A stretch of DNA of 64,000 nt from Chrysoperla carnea (GCF_905475395.1 NC_058342.1:25950640-26014639), one strand, 5' to 3'; positions 1 to 11,760 are shown, numbered from the stretch's first letter. Program-made: numbers and translations. Notes: generated by a model not told the origin, from the sequence alone.

Positions 1-989
1 TTCATAGGGACTCTAAAGAAGGAAAACTGAAGCTAGCAACAATTTTAAAAATTCGTTTAAAGACATTTATAAGCCTTGTACCCTAACAATTTTCATTAAA
101 ATGGATTAAATATTTACCAAAAAAGAATAACTGAACGTTTAAACTTTTTTTAACGACCACAACCCTTTTGCTAGGGAGTTTAAGTATGAAATACAGGGAT
201 GCATGAAAATTCCTTAGAAGGTATCATTCAGAGGCCATTTATACATTTTTTTTAGTCTTAAATTAAAAATTATAATAAAAAATTCTTTTTAAGGGACAAG
301 CTTTTATTGTACTAAAAAGTAGAAAATAAGTTTATCTAGTCACTCATACCCGACTATTTATAAGAGCTTGAGGCGTTTAATATCAAGAATGAATCGAAAA
401 ATAATTAGGCATTAGAAAAAAAATTATTTTCTCTTCAGTAAAAATCGTTTTCTATAGGTATTTTGATCCAAAAAGTGCAAAAATTCCGTTGACAATTGGA
501 CGAAAAAAATTATGAGAAATTTACGAAATTCTTGTATAAGGGTTGATATGCCACCACAACCGATATGGTCCAGAAAAAATGCAAATTTTCTGAAAATTAT
601 TTTCGATAGTATCATACTTAAAATAAATTTTACGACCATAATTAAAGATATTTTCCAAAAAAACAAAAAAAAAAATTATTATCAATAAACATACACAGAA
701 AAAAAAAGTTGTATAAGACTTTTTTTATGATTTATAGCCATGAAAATTTATAACTCTTATTTATGTGAGTGTATTGTTTAGGAGCTGACATGCATTTTTA
801 TATAAAAATCCTAATAGTTGATTTGATTTTGGTCACAAAGCAAGTGTTTTATTTTTTCTACACTGAGGAACCCGATGTTTTTGATCAATTAAGGCGTGGT
901 CTGTTGGAAGGGGTGAGATTAAAAAAACTTTAGTCTTCATAAAGTGTATAACAAATTTCAAATATTGCTGTTTTGAATTGCAACATAGT
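1..989. other. AT-rich intergenic DNA with one old repeat
   Basis: No gene is visible. Positions 231-425 hold an old repeat that recurs, mainly inverted, at 14885-15070. The two copies differ by a short internal inversion around a palindrome-like GCGCTTRARGCGC core. The rest (1-230 and 426-989) is AT-rich sequence in which I recognise nothing; the small open frames here look random. Confidence 0.5.
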
Positions 990-1255
990 TTTAAACAATC
1001 TTGTCGCCCTGGTAGCTCAGTTGGTTCGATTCCCGCCGTCGCAACAAAAGTTAATTTAATTAATAGTTGTGATGGGCTGGTGTAGTGCATGGTATATGCA
1101 TGAAGGAGGTGCACTCAGCCTCTGAATTGAGGAGCTGATAAATGAAATTATCAGCGGAAAGGTGGTAAAACACATGGTATCACAATGGGTTCTATAGCCT
1201 AAGTGTGTCCTTCGTGGACAGCCAATGCAACCTAACTTAACCTTTAAACAATCTT
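990..1255 (+). mobile_element. tRNA-derived SINE, copy 1, with 13-bp target duplication
   Basis: The element spans 1003-1242 and is flanked by the direct repeat TTTAAACAATCTT (990-1002 and 1243-1255), a target-site duplication typical of LINE-mediated retroposition. The head has a pol III box A (GTAGCTCAGTTGG) followed directly by a box B (GTTCGATTCC). Compared with the copy at 24017-24320, most of the tRNA anticodon region is deleted. The body then runs colinear with that copy and ends in CCTAACTTAACC. The 3' 60 bases resemble the end of the LINE at 52643-53033. Confidence 0.85.
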
Positions 1256-1348
1256 TATTTTGATTTGTTCTACCACTTATAAATATTATAACAAAATAGT
1301 GATGTGATTGACACAAGCGCATGAGCAGTTTTATTAAAATAATAAGAA

Positions 1349-1438
1349 TTCTCCGAGTCGGACTTGAACTAGCGACCGATGGATTACTATTGATTATAGT
1401 GTCTCAAGTCCACCGCTGTACCAACTTTCTACCGATGA
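1349..1438 (-). pseudogene. tRNA-Tyr pseudogene retaining an anticodon-loop intron
   Basis: Read on the minus strand, the sequence follows eukaryotic tRNA-Tyr: GTTGGTACAGCGGTGGACT, then about 18 nt of extra sequence exactly where nuclear tRNA-Tyr carries its intron, then AATCCATCGGTCGCTAGTTC and AAGTCCGACTCGGAGA. Without the insert the anticodon stem is perfect (GTGGA/TCCAT). The loop reads CTTGAGA, where tRNA-Tyr has CTGTAGA, so the GTA anticodon is lost. The D stem and the 5' half of the acceptor stem are also degraded. I read it as a dead nuclear tRNA-Tyr gene; the identification rests on remembered family features, not on a covariance search. Confidence 0.7.
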
Positions 1439-1439
1439 T

Positions 1440-1937
1440 TGTTATAAATCTATAAAAATATATTATATATTGTAAAAATAGTCAATAAGTTTATTTTAGA
1501 CTCTCTGTAAATTAGTAACAATCTTCATGTAGTTGACACAACCGCATATTGGCTAGACATGACAGATATGCCTTTGTAATAACAAAACTCTATATTTAAA
1601 GCAAACGCAAAGGAATTTTCTTTTAATTCATCGATTCACTTTATTTACGCGATTATACATACTCCAACTAAGTACAATTTTATTTTCAATCAATTAAATG
1701 CATGATTTTAAACTAAAATCAATCTCTTTCATAGAAGAAATGATTTTGTTTATTTAACTTCAGTGATTTTGTATCAATGAAGTCATATTTTAAATTCAAT
1801 CCCATTCTATTGTAAATACAAATATTTAGCTGTACTTGTTTCAATCATTAGGAAATTGTTTGATGAAAGTATTTCAATATGAAACGGCAAACTTCGGGAT
1901 AAGGTTGTCATTATTTTAATTTTTTTTCTTCAGTGTA
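1440..1937 (+). repeat. Rep-B repeat, monomer copy
   Basis: This 500-bp non-coding repeat matches both arms of the inverted structure at 37970-38842. The strongest match is from about 1660 (GCATGATTTTAAACTAAAAT) to the terminal TTTCTTCAGTG. No coding capacity is visible. The homology on its left side ends at the 5' edge of the adjacent tRNA-Tyr pseudogene. Confidence 0.7.
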
Positions 1938-2322
1938 TTCTACCTTATAAGAACTTTTTTTTTGCAACTAGTACTTTTTTACTCTTCGATTAGTACTTTT
2001 ACATATAAATAAATGTCATCTCCTACTAATATAATGTTGTTTTTGTTACAAAACGTTGGGTTGGACACAAAAATAAAATTGAGATTAATAATAAATTTTT
2101 ACGAGTGCCTTATCAAAATTAAAAATTATGTTCTGTTCGCTCCATTTAGATTACAACAGGTGGGCTTTAACACGAACACAACAACTCGAAAAAAAAAGAT
2201 ATTTAATTGCAATGTTGTATATTTTGTTATTTTGTTGTTTTTGTTTTAAAATAATTATTGTTATGTAAATTGTGTTTTTGTCGTTTGTTTTCGATAATAA
2301 TCGTTTTTTTTTTTACGTTTTT
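1938..2322. other. AT-rich spacer
   Basis: I see no gene, RNA or recognisable repeat here; the sequence is dominated by T-rich runs. Confidence 0.4.
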
Positions 2323-3494
2323 ATACCATGTATACGAAAAATATACCAAGGTATACTAAGTTTAGTCCCGAATTTGTAGCGCTTAAGGATGTATGAGCAA
2401 GACAACAATGTTTGATTTAAAGGCTCAAAATTTGTTTGTAGGTAGTCTTTTACTCAAAGAATATGTGGTTAAAATTTCAGCATAGGTAACCGGGCAAATT
2501 TTTAAGAAAAAAGTCATTAAAAATCGATATAAAATACATAGCTCTTATGGAGGAATCTCAAAAAACGACATATTTTGGAAGTTTTTGATAATTTTCATTT
2601 GGAATGAATGAAAACAAATTTAAAAAAAACTTTTTAATAGAAAGTAAACATATTAGCAATGAATTAGAAAAGAAAAAAACTAAGTGTCACCGTCCATATA
2701 AGGGATGTAAGAGCAGGGTAGATTAAGGGTTGAAATTATTTTTATCTTATTTTCAACTTTGATGATGAATTTTGTTATAACTTCATGAATGTAGACGAAA
2801 AATAAGAATAAAATTTTTCGATATGTGTCTTGGTTTTCGAAATATCGAAAGCTAAATAATTAAACAAAATTTTCAATTTTCGATATTTTGAAAATTAAGC
2901 CAGATATCGAAAAATTTTATTCTTACTTTTCGTCTTATATCGTCAAGTAATAATATAAATTTATCATCAAAATTGAAAATATCTATTTTTAAATTTGTGC
3001 CCCCACTACCATGCTCATACATCCTTAAAAATATTGATGCCACGAACAAAATTTTGGTATAGATGGTGATAAAATCACCTAATTAGTTCATTTCCGGTTG
3101 TCTGTCTGTCTGTCGCCTGTCCCACTGTCATCACGATAATTCAAAAACGAAAGGAGATATCAACCTGTAATTTTTATAGCGTGCTTAGGACGTAAAAGTA
3201 AGATCGAATTCGTAAAAATGAGCAACATAGGTTAATTGAGTCTTGGGTCCGTAGAACCCATCTGTAATCCGTAAGAGATAGAACAAAAGTTTAAATTGAT
3301 AAATGTTCCTTATAATAAAAATAAACAACTTTTGTTTGAAATATTTTTTCGTAAACATCACTGTTTACCTGCGATAGCGCATATTATGCGCAAATTGTAT
3401 AGTATGTGTGACATGTATGTATGTGTAATGTGACAGAGTAATCAACACTGTCAATACATGGTATTTCAACAATTAACTCAGTCAACTCGTGGAT
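2323..3494 (+). repeat. Rep-A repeat, copy 1, interrupted by a TTAA MITE
   Basis: Rep-A is the commonest repeat in the window, with about 15 loci. It begins with ATACCATGTATA, passes TTTAGTCCC.AA.TTTGTAGCG, a CCGGTTGTCTGTCTGTCTGT block and a CGTAAACATCACTGTTTACC block, and ends near CAACAATTAACTCAGTCAA. It shows no coding potential. This copy is split by the element at 2397-3024: the host sequence stops at GCGCTTAA and resumes at TTAAAAATATTGATGC, so the interrupted site can be reconstructed by comparison with other copies. Confidence 0.8.
2393..3028. mobile_element. TTAA-target MITE nested in Rep-A
   Basis: A 628-bp non-coding element (2397-3024) has terminal inverted repeats GGATGTATGAGCA and TGCTCATACATCC and a TTAA duplication on each side (2393-2396, 3025-3028). 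A TTAA target is typical of piggyBac-type DNA transposons, although the TIR does not start with the usual CCC. Inner sequence is also partly self-complementary (around 2745-2830 and 2895-2990), so it could fold into a long hairpin. No transposase frame is present. Confidence 0.8.
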
Positions 3495-3839
3495 CAGAAA
3501 GTGGGCGAAATCACATGATTAATGTAAGGGTCCGAAAATCACAGCATCTTGCCAACCCGTAGAACGCCTATGGATATTAATCACAGGATTGACGCGTAGT
3601 TGAAAATAGAAATTTTAAACTATCATCGAAATAGGTTATCATTTTTTACTATTTTATAGATCGTCGAGTGATCGCTGGTGAACTGATTTACGGGTGTATT
3701 ATTTACGGTTTAATAGACGTAAAACCGATATATTCCTACAAGATTACGCAATCGTTTGTTTTTATGTCACGTAAATAATGATAGTGAATCTTACACACAA
3801 AGTAATAAGAGTAATTCTAGTTTCTAACCTAATTTGTAC

Positions 3840-4795
3840 CCTGGTGGGTGATGTTTACGAAGAAAAAATGTTTCGAGTAAAAGTTGTTTATTTTTTTACG
3901 TTTTTCGCATTTAAACTTTTGTTCTATCTCTAACGGTTTACAAGATGAGTCCTACGAACGCAAGACTCTGTTGACCTATGTATCTCATTTACGAACTCGA
4001 CGTCACTTTTTACGTCGTAAGAACGCTTTAAAAATTTCAGCTTGATACCTCTTTTCGTTTTTGAGTTATCGTGATCACAGACAGATGGACAACTGGAAAT
4101 GGACTAATTAGGTGACTTTATAAACACCTATACCAAAATTTTGTTCGCAACATCAATATATTTTTAAGGGTTACAAACTTGGGACTGAACTAATGGTGGG
4201 TCCACACGATACAGACTATTATTTGTACAAATATGTACAAATATGATGACGAAATGTATGTGCAAACTTATCATTAATATGGAAATATTTCCAACTTCCG
4301 TGTTCAGACTTCTTAAGGAGGATCCCTCACCAGTAATAGAAAAAAATAAATTAGTAGAAGATGATTTTAGTATGTTGTAGTTAACGATACATATTATTAA
4401 ATCAATAAAAAATTTGGGTATCTTATCGATCAATTAAGAGAGTAATTAATTAATTAAATATACACTAAATAACATAGCATGATATGAGGATGATTATGTT
4501 ATTTAGTGTATTTTTTTAATTAAGAATTACTCTCTTAATTGATCGATAAGATACCCAAATTTTTGATTTAATAATATGTATCGTTAACTACAACATACTA
4601 AAAATTTGGATCATTTTCTACTAATTTATTTTCTTCTTTTACTGGTGAGGGATCCTCCTTAACTCAGACTTTACTATCATACGGACTTTAGTTTGCATTG
4701 ATTTTTTGCGCAGACAAAATTCTATAGAAGTCTCTGTGAAGTTGGTATGGTGTGGACCTACCATTAGTATTCCTTGATATATATAATATAAAAAA
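3840..4795 (-). repeat. Rep-A copy 2, minus orientation, interrupted by a foldback element
   Basis: The Rep-A sequence runs from GTGATGTTTACG to TGGGACTGAACTA (4192) and resumes at TAGTATTCCTTGATATAT (4765). The gap is filled by the foldback element at 4193-4764. Together with copy 1 it forms a large inverted pair separated by about 345 bases in which I recognise nothing. Confidence 0.8.
4191..4766. mobile_element. Foldback element with TA duplication inside Rep-A
   Basis: The 572-bp element (4193-4764) has ends ATGGTGGGTCCACAC and GTGTGGACCTACCAT with TA on both sides, a Tc1/mariner-type target. Its two halves are complementary over roughly 150-170 bp (4311-4480 against 4500-4672), around a short loop, so nearly the whole inner part is one hairpin. 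There is no transposase. A single arm of the same family lies at 41530-41700. Confidence 0.8.
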
Positions 4796-5248
4796 TATAT
4801 TGTACAAAATTTTTAGTGTCATTTCGCTAGAGATATCTTTCATAAATTTAATTAAATATTGGAAGCAAAAACGTAATACGTCATATGCATTTTATTATAA
4901 ATTTCGAAGAAAAAACTTATTAGATTTTCATTTTATGTTTTTTTTTTACACATTTTCCACGTATCGAGATTAGTTTCATTCATAGAATGTGAATTTTATA
5001 TTTTGAAAACACAAGAATTTTTCTTAGAAATGGAAGCACGCGAAAAATTTATGTTTACTTTAGACGTTTTAATAGATTGCTTTTATTAGAAAAGTTAAAA
5101 CTAGGAGAAATTTAATAATACTATTTAATATTTTAGTAAAATTTTTCTATAAGCTTTAGTTTACGTTGCGGCAAGGGCGGCACCAGCCGATGGCAAAAAA
5201 GGAGGACAACTTAATTTATGGAGAAAAGGGAAAGTATGAATTCTAGGT
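4796..5248. other. AT-rich spacer
   Basis: No gene, RNA or recognised repeat is visible; the open frame at 4752-4973 overlaps the repeat end and has random composition. Confidence 0.4.
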
Positions 5249-5398
5249 AGGTTAGGTTAGGTTATATTGGCTGTCCACGAAGGACACACTTAGGCTATGG
5301 AGCCCATTGTAATACCATACATATGTTTTACCACCTATCCGCTGATAATTTCAATTTATCAGCTCCTCAATTTCAGAGGCTGAGTTCAACTCCTTCAC
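5249..5398 (-). mobile_element. SINE copy 2, 5'-truncated
   Basis: On the minus strand this is the last 150 bases of the SINE seen at 1003-1242 and 24017-24320. It runs from the GAAGGAG...TCAGCCTCTG region to the tail, which appears on the plus strand as TAGGTTAGGTTAGGTTA. The tRNA-like head is missing, as expected when reverse transcription stops early. I could not define a target duplication. Confidence 0.75.
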
Positions 5399-6182
5399 TG
5401 AACGGAAGCTAGCAGACAAATTTATTCTCCTCTCAAGAATATACGAAATTCCCTAAATTATTTACTAAAAAACAATTACTGAACGTTTGAACTTTTTTTA
5501 ACGACCAGAACCCTTTTTGTAGGGACTTATGGAATATCGGGAATTCGGGATACATTAAGATGAGGGTGGAAAAATCAACTTAATGATTTTTTTCCTCGTG
5601 ATTTTGATTTTATTTGATTAATTATATACTAAAGAAGTTTTCTGAGCATATTGGGGTTGGGGGGGGGGGGGGTAAATGCCCACTAGTTGTCCCCTTTTGG
5701 CGACGCCCATGGTTCGAACCTCGAAACATTTCAGTATATGCAGGAATTTTTTAAGCTCCTTCCAATATTTTGTATAAGATTGGTAGATTAGAAACTTGAT
5801 AGTGAAATTAGAAATTATATAAGTAATTCTATAATTACAATTATTTATATTTAAGTTAACTAAAATTAATAAGCCAAATTAATGTCAACAATTGTCAACA
5901 ATAATATTATTATTTTTATAATAATTATCTAAAATAATCATAAACAAAATCATATCATTTTTAATTGGAAGTATTATTTACAGACTGATTCTAAATTCAG
6001 TGAAACAAAAATATCGTATGCATGATTAAAAGTAAACAAAAACAAAAAATAATAATCAGTGAGACTTTTGATTTTATTACAATTTAGATAGGTTTTTCAG
6101 AAATTTTCTCATCAAACAAAATTTTACAATTAGTAGTATATCTTTCTTATACACATTGCATGTACATATGAACTCATACTCA
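5399..6182. other. Spacer with a 14-base G run
   Basis: The stretch holds a poly-G run (5659-5672) followed by TTGGCGACGCCCATGG. That motif recurs at other repeat edges in the window (near 10134 and 44270), so it is probably the margin of an old dispersed element. Nothing coding is visible. Confidence 0.4.
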
Positions 6183-6655
6183 TGGATATAGAACCATTTA
6201 TCCATTTCCGTTTGTCCGTCTGTCTGTGAACACGATAACTGAAATACGATAAGAGATATCGGGCGGGTATTTTTATAGTATGCTCCGGACGTAAAAATGT
6301 TACGTTGAGCTCACGTTTAAAACAGCAACATAAGTCAACTAGGTCTGGGGTCGATAGGACGCATCTTATTAATTGTACAGAATAAAAGTTGTTCCTTATA
6401 AAAAAAATAAACAACTTTTGTTTGAAACATTTTTTCTTAAATATCATTGTTTTTCCGGAAGAGACCAAATTAGAACGAAATTACTATAAAAGGCAGGGGA
6501 GTTGACCGAAAAAAGAAAGATCGCCATAATTCTGTAGGTTTTTTAAACTTTTCTATTTTACTAAAAAATAATGCAAACACTGACATTCACCATTTTCTAT
6601 ACATGGTATTTCAACAATTAACTCAATCAATTGTTGGTTTTCATACTTGTTATAT
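6183..6655 (+). repeat. Rep-A copy 3, partial
   Basis: It carries the TCCGTTTGTCCGTCTGTCTG block, the AAACAACTTTTGTTTGAAAC block and, after about 130 bases of non-homologous sequence (6460-6589), the terminal TATTTCAACAATTAACTCA. The open frame on the minus strand here is repeat sequence and not a gene. Confidence 0.75.
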
Positions 6656-9100
6656 CACATATTTGTGAATCACCTATATTATTACATAATAAAAAAGTTT
6701 TTACTTTTTCAAACAGGTGAAAAAAATGTTTAAATTTTAATCTAAGTAATTTTTTTAGTTTTTTAAGCTGAATAAAATTATACGATGACTACTATTTTAG
6801 GATTAATTTTATCCTGAATTCGACCATATTTTATATGATATAACTTTATAAAAGTAGGCGTTAAAAGATTCAAATTTCAAATGATAAAAAGTATACCAAT
6901 AAACGCAATGGAATTTATTAAATTTATCCTCTGAATGGGCCTTAAAAATCAAATTAATCCGATTAAAGTTGCTTAGAATTTACGTTGGATCTTTAAATAC
7001 CAAAAAATTTTAGATCCATAAAAATACCTTCAAAAAAATACACGTTATTTTTATTAATCCGTTCTGTATAAGTTTTAAATTCCTATTTCACAGTTCGAGA
7101 TCCCATGATAGTAGAGGATTCAATTCAAGATTCCTTCGGTAAACTTTGAGTAGTTTTTTGTTTTTAAGACCACTGAATCAAAATTTTGAAATTACCAACC
7201 AGAAATTTAATCCTATTTTTTGTGTTGCAAATATCGATTTTTTATTTCCAAAATATTCGCTTCGAGAAAAGAAATACATATTTTTGAAAGCCTATCCAAA
7301 AGTAAAATCTAAATTTCTCATTCAATCCATTTTTCACCTCAAAAATTTTTGATTTTAACCAGAAACTTTTTTTCCTCAGACAAATATTTTTCCAGGCACA
7401 AACACTACCGAAGGTGAGTATTATTCTTCAATTCTTGAATATTCTTGTCTACCTCTAAACTTTTAAATCTTAAAATAAGTTAAATTAATCCAATTGATTT
7501 TGGATCGCACGAAAAAAAAGTTTTAAGTTTAAAAAACCCACTTAAACTAATTAAAACAAAAATTTAAAGGTCTCTTACCTTTTCAATTAAAAGTAATTAA
7601 TTCAAATAATATATCTTTAGGTGCTAATTAAAAACAAAATCACATAAACCAAAAATGAGTTGTTTTTTATTTCACACAGAAATCACAATCACAGAAAAAC
7701 AGAAAAAAACACAAAATTTAGGAGGGTTTTTTAAAAAAACATTATTTAAAAACTTTTTTTTGAATAGTGTTTTTTGCCACAGTAAATACACGAACATACA
7801 CGAACCGTGACCCGATAGCAAATTGAAAGTTTATACACAACTCACAAGTTTAGTAAAGTTTTTTAAAAAAAAATAAAACTTTTTTTAAAGTAAAAATCTT
7901 GTATGAAAACTTTTATAAAATTATACACATTTTCATTTTTTCACGTGTGGCTTTTCCTCACAAATGTTTTTTTGTTGTATATACTATTATAAAAATTGTT
8001 TACATGTAGTCACAACAGTGAACACTGTACAGAGCGTAGACGATAGCTTGTGATGTAAAATTGTAAACTCTGTGTAACTCTGTAACTCTGTATACATATG
8101 ATTTGTGTTTTGACTCTCATGAACTGAGTAGTACTGAGTGCTGTTCGCGTACAAACTGTACTAACAACTCTCTGTTGACTGAAACAACTTTACCCACAAT
8201 ACTAGACACTGGATCACATATAAAAGTTTTATCCACTTCTCTGTGTATACTGTACAATGTATTTTAATTATAAAATATAATGTAGTTCGTGTCGATGCTA
8301 GAGTCACTTGTTAACATTTTAAAACTTTGATTTAATTTTATGTTTAATCATTCCAGCAAAATCCATCATTGAACATGCTTAATTTTGGCATGGAAAATTT
8401 ATGTAGGATCCCGTTTAAAACATGCTTCTGCACGTAAAAGTGTAGGTTGCTAGTGGGTAATCCAATACGATATTGTTTAAATTAATTTTGTTGAACAAAT
8501 AACTAATATTGACCGAATCAATTAATTGGGGTCAATTTGGAGATTTTTTCTAAACCCTCCAGTTTTCGAGTAAATAAATTGTAAAATTTGAAAAAACCGG
8601 GATTTTTACGATTTTCATCCCTCAAAAAATCAAATTTTTAATGTATATAAAATTTTTGTTTGTAGTATAAAGCTAACTCAATAACATCCCGCTGAAATTT
8701 TTGTCCTAAATGCATTTTAATTGCTTGAGTGTGGATTATTAAAAGAGCGATCGATAAAACCACCCAAAAATAACAATTTTCTGTTCTATACATGTTAAAA
8801 AGATAAGATTTTCACCAATCGAATAAAGATAAAGTCAAATTACTGGAAAAGTTCCAAAAATTTCATTTTCCACACCGTAATCCTCCGGAAAATCTGAAAA
8901 CGAGTTTTAAAACTTTCTGAAAGATTGTTGCGTTTTGGAAATTATTAATTTTCGAACTTTTTTTAATATAAATACTTTTTAAGGGATAAGCTTTTGTTGT
9001 ACTATTTATATATATTATATAATTATAAATATTTTAGTTTGACTTATGTAATTTACAGTTTAATTTTTTTTATGTACTTCATATAAGTACCACTTGTATT
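6656..9100. other. Long AT-rich intergenic stretch
   Basis: I recognise no gene. A TATAAAAG box-like sequence lies at about 8219, and a possible micro-exon context (TTTTTCCAG before 7397 and GTGAGT after it) occurs upstream. Neither has coding support on its own. Positions 8950-9000 resemble part of the repeat at 231-425. Confidence 0.4.
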
Positions 9101-9300
9101 CCAAATCCTTAACCGAATCACACTATGAGTGATACCAGGGAGGCATTTGATCTTTTAGTATCAGATGTCGGCTATCCTACGTATTATGGTTTTTTATGGT
9201 TTTCCATTATGTTTCCGGGAGGCCAATACTGGGATAGTTCCTAACAAAGTCAGCCCTAGCTGCAAACCTTCCCCTTTCTTTCTTTTTCCCTATCCCTTTT
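9101..9300 (+). repeat. Possible non-LTR retrotransposon 3' end
   Basis: The segment is less AT-rich than its surroundings. It contains GGTTTTCC...GGGAGGCCAATACTGGGAT and GTTCC.AACAAAGTC...CCTTCCCC, a motif order I associate with the 3' ends of arthropod non-LTR elements. No coding sequence is left. The assignment is by resemblance only. Confidence 0.3.
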
Positions 9301-10129
9301 AATGACATGTTCTGTACAATATTTTATTGTTTAAAAACAGAATGAATAATTTGAATTAAATTGTCTTGAATAAAGAATTTCACCTATTCTGTTACACCTT
9401 AAAAATGATTTCACAACCGGCATATACTATGGCATGTAATATAAATACATTACATAAATGTAATGTTTTTATATATGGCCGTGACTCGCCTATATATCCA
9501 CACACATATACAATACTCTAAACTAGCTATACGATATAACACTATACTTTGTCTTTTTAAAAACAACATGCAAGACCCATAATAACAGTGAATCTACATC
9601 AGTGGCAATCGTTTTTACATTTATAATATTATTATTTGTATAAATATATACACGTTTTATACCCCCTTATGTCCTCATAGTCCTCACATGTACCATGCTT
9701 CTATGTTGTTTATACTTACTTACACAAACTCAGAGCCTACCTACTACCTGACTGCACCATCCCCCCCCCCCCCGTCACACCAATGCATATGTGCTTTAAG
9801 TGGTTGATAGTTAACTGGGGCACTTTTTACACTTCTTAAATTTTAACAATTCTTTCATTTAAATTTCATCCTAAAACTATTATTTAAACTTTTACTTTAT
9901 TGTTTTGCAAAAATACTTCTCTCACGCTGTACTCAGAATAAATTCACTAGAAGAATTTACCGGAATCAATATGGAAAGTCCGAAATAAATTTAAAAAACT
10001 GAACACATGTACTGGGAAATTTTAAATTTAATTTTTGAAGTGAAAATTTCTTTAGGAGAGTTGGGTACTTTTGGGATGTTTGAGAAAAACGTTGCGACTT
10101 CAATTTTGATAAAACTCGAAGTGAGGCAT
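9301..10129. other. Intergenic DNA with a 13-base C run
   Basis: No gene or RNA is visible. A poly-C run lies at 9761-9773. The two overlapping minus frames at 9966-10176 and the opposing plus frame have no recognisable protein. Confidence 0.4.
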
Positions 10130-10475
10130 GGGCGTTGCCAAAGGAGTGTAGATAGAGATTCACAAAAGTTATTCAAAGCACCTACGAATTTTTAAACAAA
10201 AAATTTTCTCCCACAAGTTGACCCCTTTAACCCTCTTAATATTATCGAATGAGTTTAGTATGAAATTAGAATCAATGAAGCTATCTACAAAATTTCGACT
10301 CACCATCTTTTATAGTTTTTGAGATCAGATAAATTTATGATTAAATAAGTCTAATTTTAAAATAAATTTTGCGTTATTTGTCGTATATTTTTACTTGAAC
10401 ATACCGAGAATTCAAACTTTTCCTATTCTTCATAAATCAACTTGCCCTCCTATTTACCATCGACTGGTGACGTCG
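10130..10475 (+). repeat. Rep-D repeat, copy 1
   Basis: It starts with CATGGGCGTTGCCAA and is similar to 19487-19790 throughout. Shared tracts include TTAAACAAAAAATTTTCT, CCCTTTAACC.TCTTAA.ATT and CATCG.CTGG.GACG near the end. It is non-coding. The start motif CATGGGCGTYGCC appears in other repeats in the window. Confidence 0.65.
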
Positions 10476-11339
10476 TGAAATTGGTCGTCAGGCTGAATTC
10501 CTAATTAAAAATTTTTCAAGGATCAAAATATTGTTGAATTTGCACTTCCTTGAGCCGAAAGCTGAGTATATTAAATACAATAATCTTGGATTTTGTTACA
10601 GAACGTAAGAAAAGTGCCCAATTTACGTGAAGCCGTTTTAGCATTATACTTGGTTTGTTATTATTCACTATTCAAAAAACGTAACGTATTCAATATTATG
10701 TGTTGTGGGTATTATAAGTTACTCACAGGTGTACGACGGTCACTACAGTCTACGGATTGTGTGGAGCGTACACTCACTTTTTAAAACTTTTTTAAACTGA
10801 TTTTATGTAATGAAAATTTAAATTTTAATCTTCCAAAACAAAACATAAATAAAATATACGACTTCCGATCTATAACAACTTGTTTGACGGTTTTAAGAAG
10901 ATGTGTTCTACAGCTAGACGTGCGTGGAATGATTTTCGCTTTAGTGATCCATTTTTTAAAGTCTGGATTTAAAAGTGAAAACTAAAATATACGAGTAAAT
11001 GGCTAAAGTCATATTTTCCTTTCATTAGGTGCTTCTCGTTTAATATAAAATGTTTTTTGTTGTATTGAGTTTTTTTGTTTTTTCATATTTTGTAGAGATG
11101 AGTAAAAGTCTTAAAAACCGCAAAAATTCATCATATTTTTACATTAAAAGTAGGGATGGGAGGGAAGGCTGATAAGTTGATATCTCCAAAAGGTACTATC
11201 TTGACACTTACTTAACTGCTGGGAAGTTGACACTCCTAAAAGACCTTTGCACTTACCCTCAATCCACGTATCAATTTTTACGTCGCACCATCCATAAATT
11301 ATGTCACACAAATTTTATGGACTTTTTATACCGAACACG
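10476..11339. other. Intergenic DNA
   Basis: No gene recognised. The open frame at 10593-10784 begins right after a TTTTGTTACAG acceptor-like site, but its product resembles nothing I know and it has no partner exon. Confidence 0.35.
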
Positions 11340-11760
11340 GTAAGCTATAACACACGGTATGCGTTTATACAGAGATTTTCAAGCCGTGCGAGGTTTTTAA
11401 CCGCACGGGGCAAAAAAGGGCAAAAATAATTTCATACCGCGTCTAAATACGGTATACCGTATAGACGGTATACCGTATAGACGGTATACCGTATAGACGG
11501 TATACCGTATAGACGGTATACCGCTTAGACGGTATACCGCTTAGACGGTATACCGTAGACGGTATACCGTATAGACGGTATACCGCACACGGTATAAGGG
11601 CTCGACGGCATAAAGAGTATACCGTGAAAAAGTATACCGTGCACGGTATAAGGGCCCCACGGTATAAAAGGGCAAAAATAATTTCATACCGCGTCTAAAT
11701 AGACCGTATACGGTATACCGTGGACGGTCTAGACCGTAGACGGTATTATGCGGATAGCCA
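11340..11760. repeat. Palindromic 16-bp minisatellite block
   Basis: About nine tandem copies of CGGTATACCGTATAGA occupy 11450-11590. Units five and six carry CGCTTAGA at the end, unit seven lacks two bases and the ninth is incomplete. Each unit has the palindrome CGGTATACCG at its core. The sequence AAGGGCAAAAATAATTTCAT with its continuation CCGCGTCTAAATA occurs identically on both sides (11417-11449 and 11667-11700), so the array lies inside a larger direct duplication. Degenerate GGTATACC and CGGTATAA motifs continue to 11750. The GC-richer content stands out against the AT-rich surroundings. Confidence 0.9.

Noticed and set aside
424..666. Several 60-110 codon frames with hydrophobic or Lys/Ile-rich products (for example 424-666, 2013-2249, 7146-7352, 47930-48208)
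   Set aside because: They have no recognisable domain, no splice partners and the composition expected from translating AT-rich DNA.
6130..6468. Recurrent peptide with KKCFKQKLFIF in several frames (6130-6468, 45075-45266)
   Set aside because: It is the translation of the non-coding Rep-A repeat; other Rep-A copies break the frame.
7380..7420. Possible 18-nt micro-exon flanked by TTTTTCCAG and GTGAGT
   Set aside because: The sites are good individually, but no neighbouring coding exon was found on the same strand.
8210..8260. TATAAAAG as a core promoter
   Set aside because: No downstream coding sequence or initiator context supports transcription, and such motifs are frequent in AT-rich DNA.
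11450..11590. Short regular repeats that could suggest a CRISPR array
   Set aside because: The units are contiguous 16-mers without unique spacers, in an insect genome; it is a minisatellite.
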